Origin: JAWMQL01 sp033283165
GTDB taxonomy: Bacteria > Pseudomonadota > Gammaproteobacteria > Pseudomonadales > Halieaceae
DNA length: 64,000 bases
Reading direction: 5' to 3'
NCBI GenBank assembly: GCA_033283165.1
Contig: JAWMQL010000003.1
Coordinates: 620,001 to 684,000 of the forward strand
Below, in pieces: positions 25,216 through 33,266 of this stretch. The number at the start of each line of letters is the position of its first letter. The stretch's first letter is position 1. The notes under the pieces are model-generated. The model did no database searches and had not been told where the DNA came from. It worked only from the letters and a program-made list of their open reading frames with translations. The position numbers were made by a program, and so were the translations under genes.

Positions 25216-25292
25216 TGTGCTAATCTCCCGCTAGCCGTTGTCAACCGGTGGTCCATGGTAATGACCTGCACCGACATTACAATGCCGATTTT

Positions 25293-26219
25293 ATGCTAGA
25301 CAGGGAATCACGCCCACACTGGCATATTCTCGGCGCAGGCGCCATGGGCAGCCTGTTTGCTGCTGCCCTCAGCGAAGCGGGAGCGCAGGTTACCCTGCTG
25401 TTGAGGAATTCGACTGCACTCAGCCGCTGGCAGCAGCGACCGTGGCTCGAGATCAGCGCGCCGGAACAGCCCACCCGCCGCTGTGAACTGTCGGTCTCGC
25501 TGAATGCAGACCCGGCCCCCATAGAGCGACTGCTGGTCTGCACCAAGGCCAACGACGCATCTGCCGCGGTGGCGGAGGTGAGCCACCGACTCGGTCCCGG
25601 AGACCTGATCCTGCTGCTCAGCAACGGCATGGGGGCGGGCGAAGAAATAGCGGAGCAGTGCCCGGACCCGGCGTTGGCGCTCGGTACCACGACCGAAGGC
25701 GCCTACCGCAACGGTACGTTCAGTATCCACCACGCAGGCCGTGGCCTGACCCGTCTGGGCGCCCCGGGGCAGGCCCGTGCGCCGGACTGGTTTGATCTCT
25801 GGGGGGACCTCGCGCTCGACTGCCGCTGGGAACCCGATATCCAGCACGCCCTGTGGCGCAAGCTGGCGATCAACTGCGCTATCAATCCCCTGACTGCAAT
25901 ACATGGCTGCCGCAACGGGTCGTTGAACCGGGAACCACTGACCGCTGAGGTAAGCCGCCTGTGCGCGGAAATTGCCGCGGTACTGGTCGCCCGCGCGATG
26001 TCGGACCTGGCGCAGGATCTGCATGACGAGGTGCGCGGGGTGATCGGGGCCACCGCCGGCAACCGGTCATCCATGCTCCAGGATATCGAGGCCGGTCGGC
26101 CGACCGAAATCGAGTACATTACCGGGTTCCTGGTTAGTCAGGCCGAGCGGATGAATGTGCCGGTGCCGGCGAACCGGTCGTTATTGAACGCGGTCCGGCA
26201 ACTTGAGCGGAGGCGCTGA
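25293..26219 (+). CDS. panE: 2-dehydropantoate 2-reductase (ketopantoate reductase) family protein
   Basis: A 308-residue NADPH-dependent reductase of the PanE/ApbA family: Rossmann motif WHILGAGAMGSLFAAAL near the N-terminus, CTKANDA, the conserved LLSNGMGAGE, ALWRKLAINCAINPLTAIHGCRNG with the catalytic Lys and Asn, and the C-terminal SSMLQDIEAGRPTEIEYITGF containing the Ser/Asp/Glu substrate residues. All key residues are present, so ketopantoate reduction to pantoate for CoA synthesis is plausible. The start is uncertain (ATG 25293 or GTG 25248; no good ribosome binding site). It converges on the kinase gene with a 39-nt overlap. Confidence 0.85.
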   Translation: MLDRESRPHWHILGAGAMGSLFAAALSEAGAQVTLLLRNSTALSRWQQRPWLEISAPEQPTRRCELSVSLNADPAPIERLLVCTKANDASAAVAEVSHRLGPGDLILLLSNGMGAGEEIAEQCPDPALALGTTTEGAYRNGTFSIHHAGRGLTRLGAPGQARAPDWFDLWGDLALDCRWEPDIQHALWRKLAINCAINPLTAIHGCRNGSLNREPLTAEVSRLCAEIAAVLVARAMSDLAQDLHDEVRGVIGATAGNRSSMLQDIEAGRPTEIEYITGFLVSQAERMNVPVPANRSLLNAVRQLERRR

Positions 26220-27620
26220 GCCGCGCCCGTATAGACCGGCGATCATGCCGCGCAGGGTTTTGCGCCACTCGTCCAGCGAGCTCTCGGGGCGCAGCAGGGC
26301 CTGGCCCTGGCCGAGGCTCTCGGTCGCGGTCCCGCGTCGCACCAGTTCCAGCAGGCACAGGCGATCGTCGCACTGCAGCTGCAGACGCAGCATTTCGCCC
26401 GGGGAGGGTCGGCGCGGCTCGGTCCCCGGACGGTACAGAACCGGCTCCGGAACCAGTGCGTGCGCATTACTCAACCTCGCCCGGTCGACATACTGCAGAA
26501 CACCCCGCTGCAATTCCTCCATCAGCCATCGACGGGACAGGCCTGCGGGCAATTCGGCCTGGGCACTGATTTCCCAGTTGCCCAGCGCCAGTTCAATGGG
26601 GACCGGGCGCAACCACCACAGCGTGCCCAGGCTTGCCAGCAATATCCCTGCCAGCGCGGCCGTGCACGACATCACCAGGCGGCCTCGGCGACGCTGCGCG
26701 AGCCCGGTCTCGGATTCACCCCCGTCACGCAGGTCCACCGGTATCGGCGGCGGGACCTCCTGCTCGGGTGCCGGCCGAAACCAGGGTCGCGCCTCCTGCA
26801 ACAGCGGGTTGAAGGGCGCCATCGGAATCTCGCGGGATACTTCTCGCAACACCTGGCGTACCTGGTGGGTATTGGGGGGCCGGTCCGCAGGATCTTTCGC
26901 CAGTAGTTGTTGCACCAGGGCGGTCAACGCCACCGGCAGCGGCTCAGCGCCCGGGCGCAGGGTCGCAATAGGCGCAGGGTCTTCCCGCAACAGGGCGACC
27001 GGATCCAGCCGCCCCCGGCTCAGGAAGGGTCGGGTGCCGGTCAGCAGGCGGTACAACAGGCAACCGAGGGCAAACAGGTCCGAACGCACGTCCAGGCTTT
27101 CTCCGCGATACTGCTCGGGCGACAGGCAACCCGGGCTGCCGATACCGCCGGACAGGTCGCCTACGGGTCTCGCAATCCCGAAGTCTCCCAGCTTGATTCG
27201 GCCGGACTCCGTCAACAACAGGTTGGATGCCTTGATATCTCCGTGCACAACTCCCCGATGGCGCGCGCCAGCGAGGGCGGCGGCGGTATCCGCGCCCACC
27301 TGGAGCACGCTGGCGAGCGACAGGCGGGTGTTGGCAAGCACGGTTTCCAGGTCCGCACCGGCAACATACTCCATCACCATGGCCAGGTGTTCACGCGAAT
27401 GGATCAGGTCAAACACCTGGACCACCCGGGAACTTTGTATCGACGCCACCAGGCGGGCCTCCCGCAGCAGCTGCTCGCGGCGTTCCCGTTCCTCGGGCAG
27501 ATCATAAATCTTGATGGCGACCTGGCGCATCAGGCGGCCGTCGTAACCCTGGACAACGCGGCCCTGACCACCGCTTCGAAGCAGCCGCAGTACCCGGTAG
27601 GGGCCGATCGTGCCGTGCAC
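26181..27620 (-). CDS. Membrane-anchored serine/threonine protein kinase (PknB-like)
   Basis: A 479-residue Hanks-type kinase. The kinase domain spans about 5-270: a glycine loop SGGQGRVV, VAIKIY with the ATP-binding Lys, the catalytic loop VVHGDIKASN (HGD in place of HRD, with Asp, Lys and Asn kept), LGDFGIA and SPEQYRGE. A hydrophobic segment (SCTAALAGILLASLGTLWWL) near residue 320 would anchor it with about 140 C-terminal residues outside the cytoplasm; this part is not recognised. The GTG at 27620 is 4 nt from the stop of the FHA/sigma-54 activator gene. FHA domains bind phosphothreonine, so that activator is the obvious partner. Confidence 0.87.
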   Translation of the reverse strand: MHGTIGPYRVLRLLRSGGQGRVVQGYDGRLMRQVAIKIYDLPEERERREQLLREARLVASIQSSRVVQVFDLIHSREHLAMVMEYVAGADLETVLANTRLSLASVLQVGADTAAALAGARHRGVVHGDIKASNLLLTESGRIKLGDFGIARPVGDLSGGIGSPGCLSPEQYRGESLDVRSDLFALGCLLYRLLTGTRPFLSRGRLDPVALLREDPAPIATLRPGAEPLPVALTALVQQLLAKDPADRPPNTHQVRQVLREVSREIPMAPFNPLLQEARPWFRPAPEQEVPPPIPVDLRDGGESETGLAQRRRGRLVMSCTAALAGILLASLGTLWWLRPVPIELALGNWEISAQAELPAGLSRRWLMEELQRGVLQYVDRARLSNAHALVPEPVLYRPGTEPRRPSPGEMLRLQLQCDDRLCLLELVRRGTATESLGQGQALLRPESSLDEWRKTLRGMIAGLYGRGSAPPLKLPDRVQ

Positions 27621-27624
27621 GCGC

Positions 27625-29235
27625 TCAGGACACCGGGGATATTCCGGTCGCCCGCACCCGCTGCTGCAAAGCACTGGCGGAGATGCACAACGACCGGGCA
27701 GCCAGTTCCTCGTCACCGCCGTGAGCAACTACTGCCGCCAGCAGTTCACTTTGCGGTATCTGCCCGGGCAGGCGAAAAACCGGGTGCGCATCCAGGTAGC
27801 GAGTGAGCGCTCCGCGGGAAACACCCAGGCACCGCGCCGTGGTTGCCACCTGAAACAGGCATTCCCGATATACCCTGGCCAGCTCTTCTTCGCCGACATC
27901 CGCCATCCGGCGCAGGCCGCGGTCGTCTTCTTCCGCAATTCCCCCGGATATATCTGCCGCGACCAGGCCCGGGGATGATGCCACCCCGGACACCGCCTGT
28001 TCCCGCAACCTGCGATACAGGGTCAGCGGCAGCTGCGGTAACTCGTCGCTGTCGAGCACAACAGCACGCAGAACATTATCCAGTTCGCGCACATTACCCG
28101 GCCAGTGATAGCTGAGAAGCCAGTAAAACAGCTGGGTCCACGCCGCGATCAATTGCGGCGCCGACTCGGGCCCCGGCAACAGTGGCTCGCGGCCGTGCAA
28201 TCGCAGCCCGGTTTCCAACAGGTGCCAGCCGATAACCCCGATATCCTCGCGATGGTCGCGCAGTGCGGGCAGGCAGATTTCGCCGGCTCCCAGGCGATGG
28301 CGCAGGGCCGCACTGAACGCCGCTTCCGCACTGTCCAGATCGGCGTCGGTGGCGGATATGACGCGCAATTCGATAGTCCGTACGGCGCCGCCAACGGGCT
28401 GGATCTCCCGCTGCTGCAACGCGCGCAAAAGTTGTGGCTGGATCTGTGCCGGCGCGTCACCTATCTCATCCAGGAACAGGGTGCCGGACCGGGCCTGGCC
28501 AAAGTAACCGCTGCTACCCCGTTCGGCGCCGGTATAGGCGCCACGGGTGGCGCCGAACAACAGGGCTGGAGCCAGGTCTGCAGGCACCGCGGCCATGTTA
28601 ACCGCCACCCAGGGGCCATCTGGCCGGGGCCCCAGGTCGTGAATGGCTCGTGCGACCAGTTCCTTGCCCGTCCCGGTCTCACCGCGAATCAGCAGGTCGT
28701 CCCCCGCGGCGGCAAGGCGCCGCACCTGTTCCCGCACTGATTCCATGGCTGCACCGGTACCCAGGAGTCCGGGCACGGTGCAGCCCGGTTTTCGGCCCGG
28801 CCGCAAGCCGCGATAGAGCCACAGCAATACACCATGCCCCAACAGCAGGGCGACACCCCGTTCCACCTCTGCCGCGGACAGCAAACGCTCAGCCACCAGG
28901 TCTTCCCCTCCGAGACGGCAGCGGCTGGCCCCGGGTGGACGGATGACCAGCAGGTCCGCACCGCGCGATTGCAGACACAAGGCCTGACGACTGATGTGGG
29001 GTTCTTCCAGGCCGGCGGCGTCGGACCTACCGTCCAGCGCTGGAAAACGGGGAAAACCGCGGCCAATTACGGAGTCAGCGCCAGACTCGCCGGGCTCGAG
29101 CACCGCGGTCTCGCCGATACGACCGGTATCGGGGTGGAACACAATGGCCAGCAACAACTGTGGCTCTGCGTATTGCGGCACAAGGCTTGCCACCAGGGAT
29201 GAGGGGGTCGAGGCGGTGTCGGTATCTCGGTCCAT
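27625..29235 (-). CDS. FHA-domain sigma-54-dependent transcriptional activator
   Basis: A 536-residue enhancer-binding protein. The N-terminus (about 25-150) looks like an FHA phosphopeptide-binding domain (SVIGRG, then PHISRQAL). The AAA+ domain (about 160-390) has Walker A GETGTGKE, a GAYTGA variant of the GAFTGA sigma-54 contact loop, Walker B TLFLDEIGD and WPGNVREL. The C-terminus holds two Fis-like helix-turn-helix units, near TTARCLGVSRGALTRYL and LAARSLCISASALQQRV. It lies between ampE (47 nt upstream) and the Ser/Thr kinase, suggesting control by phosphorylation. Target promoters are unknown. Confidence 0.88.
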   Translation of the reverse strand: MDRDTDTASTPSSLVASLVPQYAEPQLLLAIVFHPDTGRIGETAVLEPGESGADSVIGRGFPRFPALDGRSDAAGLEEPHISRQALCLQSRGADLLVIRPPGASRCRLGGEDLVAERLLSAAEVERGVALLLGHGVLLWLYRGLRPGRKPGCTVPGLLGTGAAMESVREQVRRLAAAGDDLLIRGETGTGKELVARAIHDLGPRPDGPWVAVNMAAVPADLAPALLFGATRGAYTGAERGSSGYFGQARSGTLFLDEIGDAPAQIQPQLLRALQQREIQPVGGAVRTIELRVISATDADLDSAEAAFSAALRHRLGAGEICLPALRDHREDIGVIGWHLLETGLRLHGREPLLPGPESAPQLIAAWTQLFYWLLSYHWPGNVRELDNVLRAVVLDSDELPQLPLTLYRRLREQAVSGVASSPGLVAADISGGIAEEDDRGLRRMADVGEEELARVYRECLFQVATTARCLGVSRGALTRYLDAHPVFRLPGQIPQSELLAAVVAHGGDEELAARSLCISASALQQRVRATGISPVS

Positions 29236-29282
29236 TGACCAAGCTTAGCAGTTACTAGCGGAAATGCCTGACGCTAACAGGC

Positions 29283-30098
29283 TCAGGTGATCAGCACGAA
29301 AACCGCGAGGACCACCACCCAGGCGGCCGTGCTGCGCGACAGCAGGGCGGCGTAGCGACTGATGCGCTCGTCCGGCTCCAGGTTCGCCGATCCCTCGGCT
29401 GCTTCCGCCACCTGTTGCAGGACCTGCCCGGCGGTCAGGTCCGTTTCGAAGACCACGTCCACCAGGGCCTCGCGGCTGCCGATGAAATCCCCCGTTATGG
29501 TGAAGGCGGCAGCCATCAGCCGCGCGGGCAGCCAGTCCAGCAGAAACAGCGCCCCGTCCAGTGGCGCCTCCGCCTCCGCACGGCGGCACAAATGAACCAG
29601 TCGGTAAGCCAGTGCCCCGGCGGGCCCGAGCAGCACAAAATAGAACAAAACAGCGAACAGGCGCTGGCAGCCCTCATAGAGCAGCTCGCGCTCCACTGAG
29701 CGACTGACGTCCGCCGACGTGCCAGCGGCATCGCCCTCCAGTCCAATCTCGAGCGTACTTTGGGCGTAAAGGTAAGCGGCCTCGGTATCGCCGCGCCGGA
29801 AGTATTCCATGAACTGGTCACACATCAGGCGGTAGTCACCGCGACCGAAACTGTACAGCAGGATGAGTACCGCGCCGATCAGCCAGGGCAGCCCGAACAA
29901 CACCGAAGACAGCCAGTCGAACAACCAGTGCAGCGCCAGCACAGGAGCCAGTATCGCCAAAGCAACCTGCGCGGCAACAGGCAGGGACCAGCCCGCGATC
30001 GCTTCACGCAGGTAATCGAACCACTGATCGCTGTGAACACGCGCCGCAGAGCCCCACAGCTGCAGCACGATCAGCGCAATAATGATTGCCAGGAACAC
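29283..30098 (-). CDS. ampE: AmpE family inner membrane protein
   Basis: A 271-residue polytopic inner membrane protein with about four to five hydrophobic segments (residues 1-16, about 37-60, 68-82, 145-165, and a C-terminal one). YRLVHL, DWLPARLMAAAFTITGDF and the fold of the CobD/CbiB-like AmpE family are visible. In enterobacteria AmpE is linked with AmpD in signalling cell wall recycling to beta-lactamase induction, but its function is poorly defined. It follows ampD by 4 nt. No ampR or ampC is in the window. Confidence 0.88.
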   Translation of the reverse strand: MFLAIIIALIVLQLWGSAARVHSDQWFDYLREAIAGWSLPVAAQVALAILAPVLALHWLFDWLSSVLFGLPWLIGAVLILLYSFGRGDYRLMCDQFMEYFRRGDTEAAYLYAQSTLEIGLEGDAAGTSADVSRSVERELLYEGCQRLFAVLFYFVLLGPAGALAYRLVHLCRRAEAEAPLDGALFLLDWLPARLMAAAFTITGDFIGSREALVDVVFETDLTAGQVLQQVAEAAEGSANLEPDERISRYAALLSRSTAAWVVVLAVFVLIT

Positions 30099-30102
30099 CT
30101 TT

Positions 30103-30663
30103 TCAGCCCCCCGTTACGCCCACGGCCCCACGATAGCGCGGCCAGTCAAATGCCGGCCCCGGGTCAGTCTTGCGGCCCGGGGCAATGTCACAGTGCCCGA
30201 CGATACGGGAAATGTCCATCGCCGGGTAAGCCAGCAGCAGGGCCCGGGTCAGTGCCGCCAGCTGTTCATATTGTGCACTTTCGTAGGAATCCTCATCGGT
30301 GCCTTCCAATTCGATGCCGATGCTGAAATCGTTGCAGTTCTCGCGCTGCTCGAAACAGGAATCCCCGGCATGCCAGGCCCGGTCCTCACAGCTGACGAAC
30401 TGCAGCAGTTCACCGCTGCGCCTGATCAGGAAATGACTGGAGACCTGCAGCCCGCGAATCTCTCCGAAGTACGGGTGAGCGTCCCAATCGAGGCAGTTGG
30501 TAAACAACTGCTCGATGCATTCACCGCCGTACTCGCCCGGCGGCAGGGAGATATTGTGAATCACGAGCAGATCCGGTGCCACACCCGCTGGACGCGGCCC
30601 GAAATTGGGCGACGGCACCCGCCTGGCGCCTTTGACCCAGCCCTGCTCCACCCTGAGTTGCAT
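30103..30663 (-). CDS. ampD: 1,6-anhydro-N-acetylmuramyl-L-alanine amidase
   Basis: A 186-residue cytoplasmic zinc amidase that splits the muropeptide from 1,6-anhydroMurNAc during peptidoglycan recycling. Zinc ligands are visible: the His in LLVIHNIS, and the His and Asp in GHCDIAPGRKTDPG near the C-terminus, with the catalytic Glu in GIELEG. Length agrees with AmpD (E. coli 183). ATG at 30663 is preferred because GGGGA lies 5 nt upstream. It begins the leftward unit ampD-ampE-activator-kinase and is divergent from nadC. Confidence 0.94.
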   Translation of the reverse strand: MQLRVEQGWVKGARRVPSPNFGPRPAGVAPDLLVIHNISLPPGEYGGECIEQLFTNCLDWDAHPYFGEIRGLQVSSHFLIRRSGELLQFVSCEDRAWHAGDSCFEQRENCNDFSIGIELEGTDEDSYESAQYEQLAALTRALLLAYPAMDISRIVGHCDIAPGRKTDPGPAFDWPRYRGAVGVTGG

Positions 30664-30792
30664 AAGGTCCCCTTCGAGTTTGCACCCCATCATAGTGCAG
30701 CCCGGCCAGGCATTAAACTGCGGGACTAACAGCGGGGCCGGTCAACTGCTACAATTCGCGCCCCCGATGACGCAGCCACAACCAGAAGCAGC

Positions 30793-31635
30793 ATGACAGA
30801 CCTCAGCGTTCCCGACTCCGGTGTTATCCAGGCCAATATTTCCGCCGCGCTGGAGGAAGATATCGGCACCGGCGATATCACTGCCGAACTGATTCCCGCC
30901 GGGGCAATTGCCAGCGCCCGGGTCATCACGCGGGAAGACGGTGTGCTGTGCGGTCGCCCCTGGACCGAGGCGGTGTTCGCTGCGGTTGACCAGGCCATTG
31001 CCCTGCAATGGCGGTTCGAGGATGGCGATTCAATCACAGCCGGCGACACGCTGTTCACCGCCCGGGGTTCCGCTCGCGGCCTGCTGACCGCGGAGCGCAG
31101 CGCACTGAATTTCCTGCAGCTGTTATCCGGTACTGCCACCACCTGCCGCCACTATGCAGACCTGGTGGCCGGCACCGGGGTGCGCCTGCTGGATACCCGC
31201 AAGACCCTGCCCGGTTTGCGCCAGGCGCAGAAATACGCGGTGCGCTGCGGCGGCTGCCACAACCACCGCATGGGTCTCTACGATGCCTACCTGATCAAGG
31301 AAAACCACATCATGGCCTGCGGCGGCATCGCCAACGCGGTCCAGGTGGCGCGGCAAAACCATCCCGGCAAGCCGGTGGAGGTGGAGGTCGAAACACTGCA
31401 AGAACTGCAGCAGGCGATCGAGGCCGCTTGTGACCGGGTCATGCTGGATAATTTCGACCTGCCCGCCCTGCGCGAGGCGGTGCGACTGACAGCCGGCAGG
31501 CTGGAACTGGAAGCCTCCGGCAATGTCACCGAGACCACCCTGCGCGGTATCGCCGAGACCGGGGTCGACTACATTTCCATCGGCGCCCTGACCAAGGCAG
31601 CGCGGGCGCTTGACCTGTCCCTGCGCCTGCTATAG
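30793..31635 (+). CDS. nadC: Nicotinate-nucleotide pyrophosphorylase (quinolinate phosphoribosyltransferase)
   Basis: Converts quinolinate and PRPP to nicotinate mononucleotide in de novo NAD synthesis. The 280-residue protein shows the family pattern: EEDIGTGDITAELIP near the N-terminus, ERSALNFLQLLSGTATTCRHY, LLDTRKTLPGLRQAQKYAVRCGGCHNHRMGLYDAYLIKENH with the quinolinate-binding Arg and Lys, VEVETLQEL, MLDNFDLPALREAV, LEASGNVTETTLRGIAETGVDYISIGALTKA. The 3' end overlaps rraA by 6 nt on the opposite strand. Confidence 0.97.
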   Translation: MTDLSVPDSGVIQANISAALEEDIGTGDITAELIPAGAIASARVITREDGVLCGRPWTEAVFAAVDQAIALQWRFEDGDSITAGDTLFTARGSARGLLTAERSALNFLQLLSGTATTCRHYADLVAGTGVRLLDTRKTLPGLRQAQKYAVRCGGCHNHRMGLYDAYLIKENHIMACGGIANAVQVARQNHPGKPVEVEVETLQELQQAIEAACDRVMLDNFDLPALREAVRLTAGRLELEASGNVTETTLRGIAETGVDYISIGALTKAARALDLSLRLL

Positions 31636-32109
31636 CAGGGGGCGACTGCTGACCAGCACGCCGTTATTGTCGGCGTAGATATAATCCCCTGGAGCAACGA
31701 CCACCCCGCCCATATCCACGGGCACATCCCGCTGTCCCACCCCCAGCTTTTCGGTCTTAACCGGGCAGCTCCCCAGCGCCTGGACGCCCAGGTCGGTGGC
31801 ACCAATTTCGTCCACATCTCGAATAACGCCAAAGATCACCAGACCAGACCAACCATTTGCCGCGGCCTTCTCCGCCAGCATATCCCCCAGCAGGGCCCGG
31901 CGCATGGAGCCGCCACCGTCCACCACAATCACCCGGCCTTCACCCGGCTCATCCACCAGCGCCTTGACCAGGGAATTGTCCTCGTGGCACTTGATCGTGA
32001 CCGCCCGACCGGCAAATTGCTTGCGGCCACCGTAGTTCACGAACTGGAGCGGCAAAGCGCGGGCATCCGGGGCATCATCGGACAGGTCGGGTGTTGAAAA
32101 ACTGCTCAT
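31630..32109 (-). CDS. rraA: Ribonuclease E activity regulator RraA
   Basis: A 159-residue RraA-family protein, a trimeric inhibitor of RNase E in enterobacteria. Characteristic segments: GGRKQFAGRAVTIKCHEDNSLVKAL near residues 27-51, VIVVDGGGSMRRALLGDMLAEKAAANGWSGLVIFGVIRDVDEI in the middle, and VVVAPGDYIYADNNGVLV at the end. Related proteins are aldolases or demethylmenaquinone-methyltransferase misannotations, but the length and the ALGSCPVKTEKLG segment fit RraA. It is divergent from the LysR gene with a 106-bp gap. Confidence 0.9.
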   Translation of the reverse strand: MSSFSTPDLSDDAPDARALPLQFVNYGGRKQFAGRAVTIKCHEDNSLVKALVDEPGEGRVIVVDGGGSMRRALLGDMLAEKAAANGWSGLVIFGVIRDVDEIGATDLGVQALGSCPVKTEKLGVGQRDVPVDMGGVVVAPGDYIYADNNGVLVSSRPLL

Positions 32110-32215
32110 TTCGGGTCCTCGTACTGACTGGATCGTTCATTTTAGAAAAGGGCATATAATTCTCCCAGTCAATACATGGTATATTCAGCATTCACATGGC
32201 GAATAGGGCGCCCCC

Positions 32216-33172
32216 GTGAAAATCAACCGTGTCGATCTCAACCTGCTGGTCTACCTCGATGCCCTGCTGCGCGAGCGCAACGTGACCCAGGCCGCCAACC
32301 AGCTCAACCTGTCACAGCCCGCCATGAGCAACGGCCTGAAACGACTGCGCGAACTGTTTGACGACCCGCTGCTGGTGCGCACCAGCGAGGGCATGACCCC
32401 CACCGAACGGGCCCTGGAACTGGAGCCGCAGGTGCGGGAGATACTGGCCAATATCGATCGCGCGGTGCAACCGCGTACGGCCTTCGACCCCGCCGGGGCC
32501 CAGCGGGTTTTCCACATCTCCGCCAGCGACTACGCCGAATCGACGCTGTTCCCGGCGGTGCTGGCCAAGCTCCGCTCCCTGGCCCCCGGGCTGACCCTGG
32601 ATATCATGACCCCTTCGGACGTCAGCTTCCTGGACGTGGAACGGGGCAAGGTCGACATGGTGATCAACCGCTTCGACAGCATGCCCCAGTCCTTCCACCA
32701 GATTCACCTGTGGGATGACAGTTTTTCCTGCCTGCTCAGTCCCGAGAACCCTGTGCTGCAGGACTGGACCCTGGACAATTACCTGCGGGCCAACCACATC
32801 TGGGTGAGCAAAACCGGCATGGGCGTCGGGGTCGGGGTGGACCCCGACGACGTGCAGCGCCTGGGCTGGGTGGACGCCGCACTCAACAAACTCGGCAAGA
32901 AGCGCCAGATCCGGGTCTTCACCCGCCACTACCAGGCCGCCATGACCCTGGCCGAACAAAACGACCTGATCGTCACCCTGCCCACCCGAGCCACCCTGCT
33001 GAAAACCGACAACCCCCGCGTGGTGGTGCGCCCCGTGCCGCTGGAAATTCCACCCATGGAACTGAAAATGGCCTGGAGTCCCCTGCTGCAGCACAACCCG
33101 GCCAACCGCTGGCTGCGCAAGCTGATCACTGATACGGCGCGAGAGCTGGACGGACGGGAGCCGACCGGATGA
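32216..33172 (+). CDS. LysR family transcriptional regulator
   Basis: A 318-residue regulator with an N-terminal winged HTH (LNLLVYLDALLRERNVTQAANQLNLSQPAMSNGLKRLRE, residues 8-46) and a periplasmic-binding-like effector domain from about 90 to the end. The beginning (MKINRVDLNLL) resembles the NodD/LinR-like branch. The start is GTG at 32216 with only a weak ribosome binding site. It lies 94 bp upstream of malate synthase G in the same orientation, so it may control glyoxylate use. CATTT-N7-AAATG at about 33173-33195 in that gap is a weak candidate binding site. Confidence 0.88.
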   Translation: MKINRVDLNLLVYLDALLRERNVTQAANQLNLSQPAMSNGLKRLRELFDDPLLVRTSEGMTPTERALELEPQVREILANIDRAVQPRTAFDPAGAQRVFHISASDYAESTLFPAVLAKLRSLAPGLTLDIMTPSDVSFLDVERGKVDMVINRFDSMPQSFHQIHLWDDSFSCLLSPENPVLQDWTLDNYLRANHIWVSKTGMGVGVGVDPDDVQRLGWVDAALNKLGKKRQIRVFTRHYQAAMTLAEQNDLIVTLPTRATLLKTDNPRVVVRPVPLEIPPMELKMAWSPLLQHNPANRWLRKLITDTARELDGREPTG

Positions 33173-33266
33173 TCATTTCCTTTACAAATGGTCATGATAA
33201 AAACGATAAATTAGCTAAATTTTACTCCGAATTCTAGAATCCCTGCTTCAACGAGAGGATTCCCCC

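Noticed and set aside
32125..32171. TGACTGG / CCAGTCA inverted repeat between rraA and the LysR gene
   Set aside because: The arms are 33 nt apart, too far for a hairpin or a typical operator, and a 7-bp match at that spacing is expected by chance.
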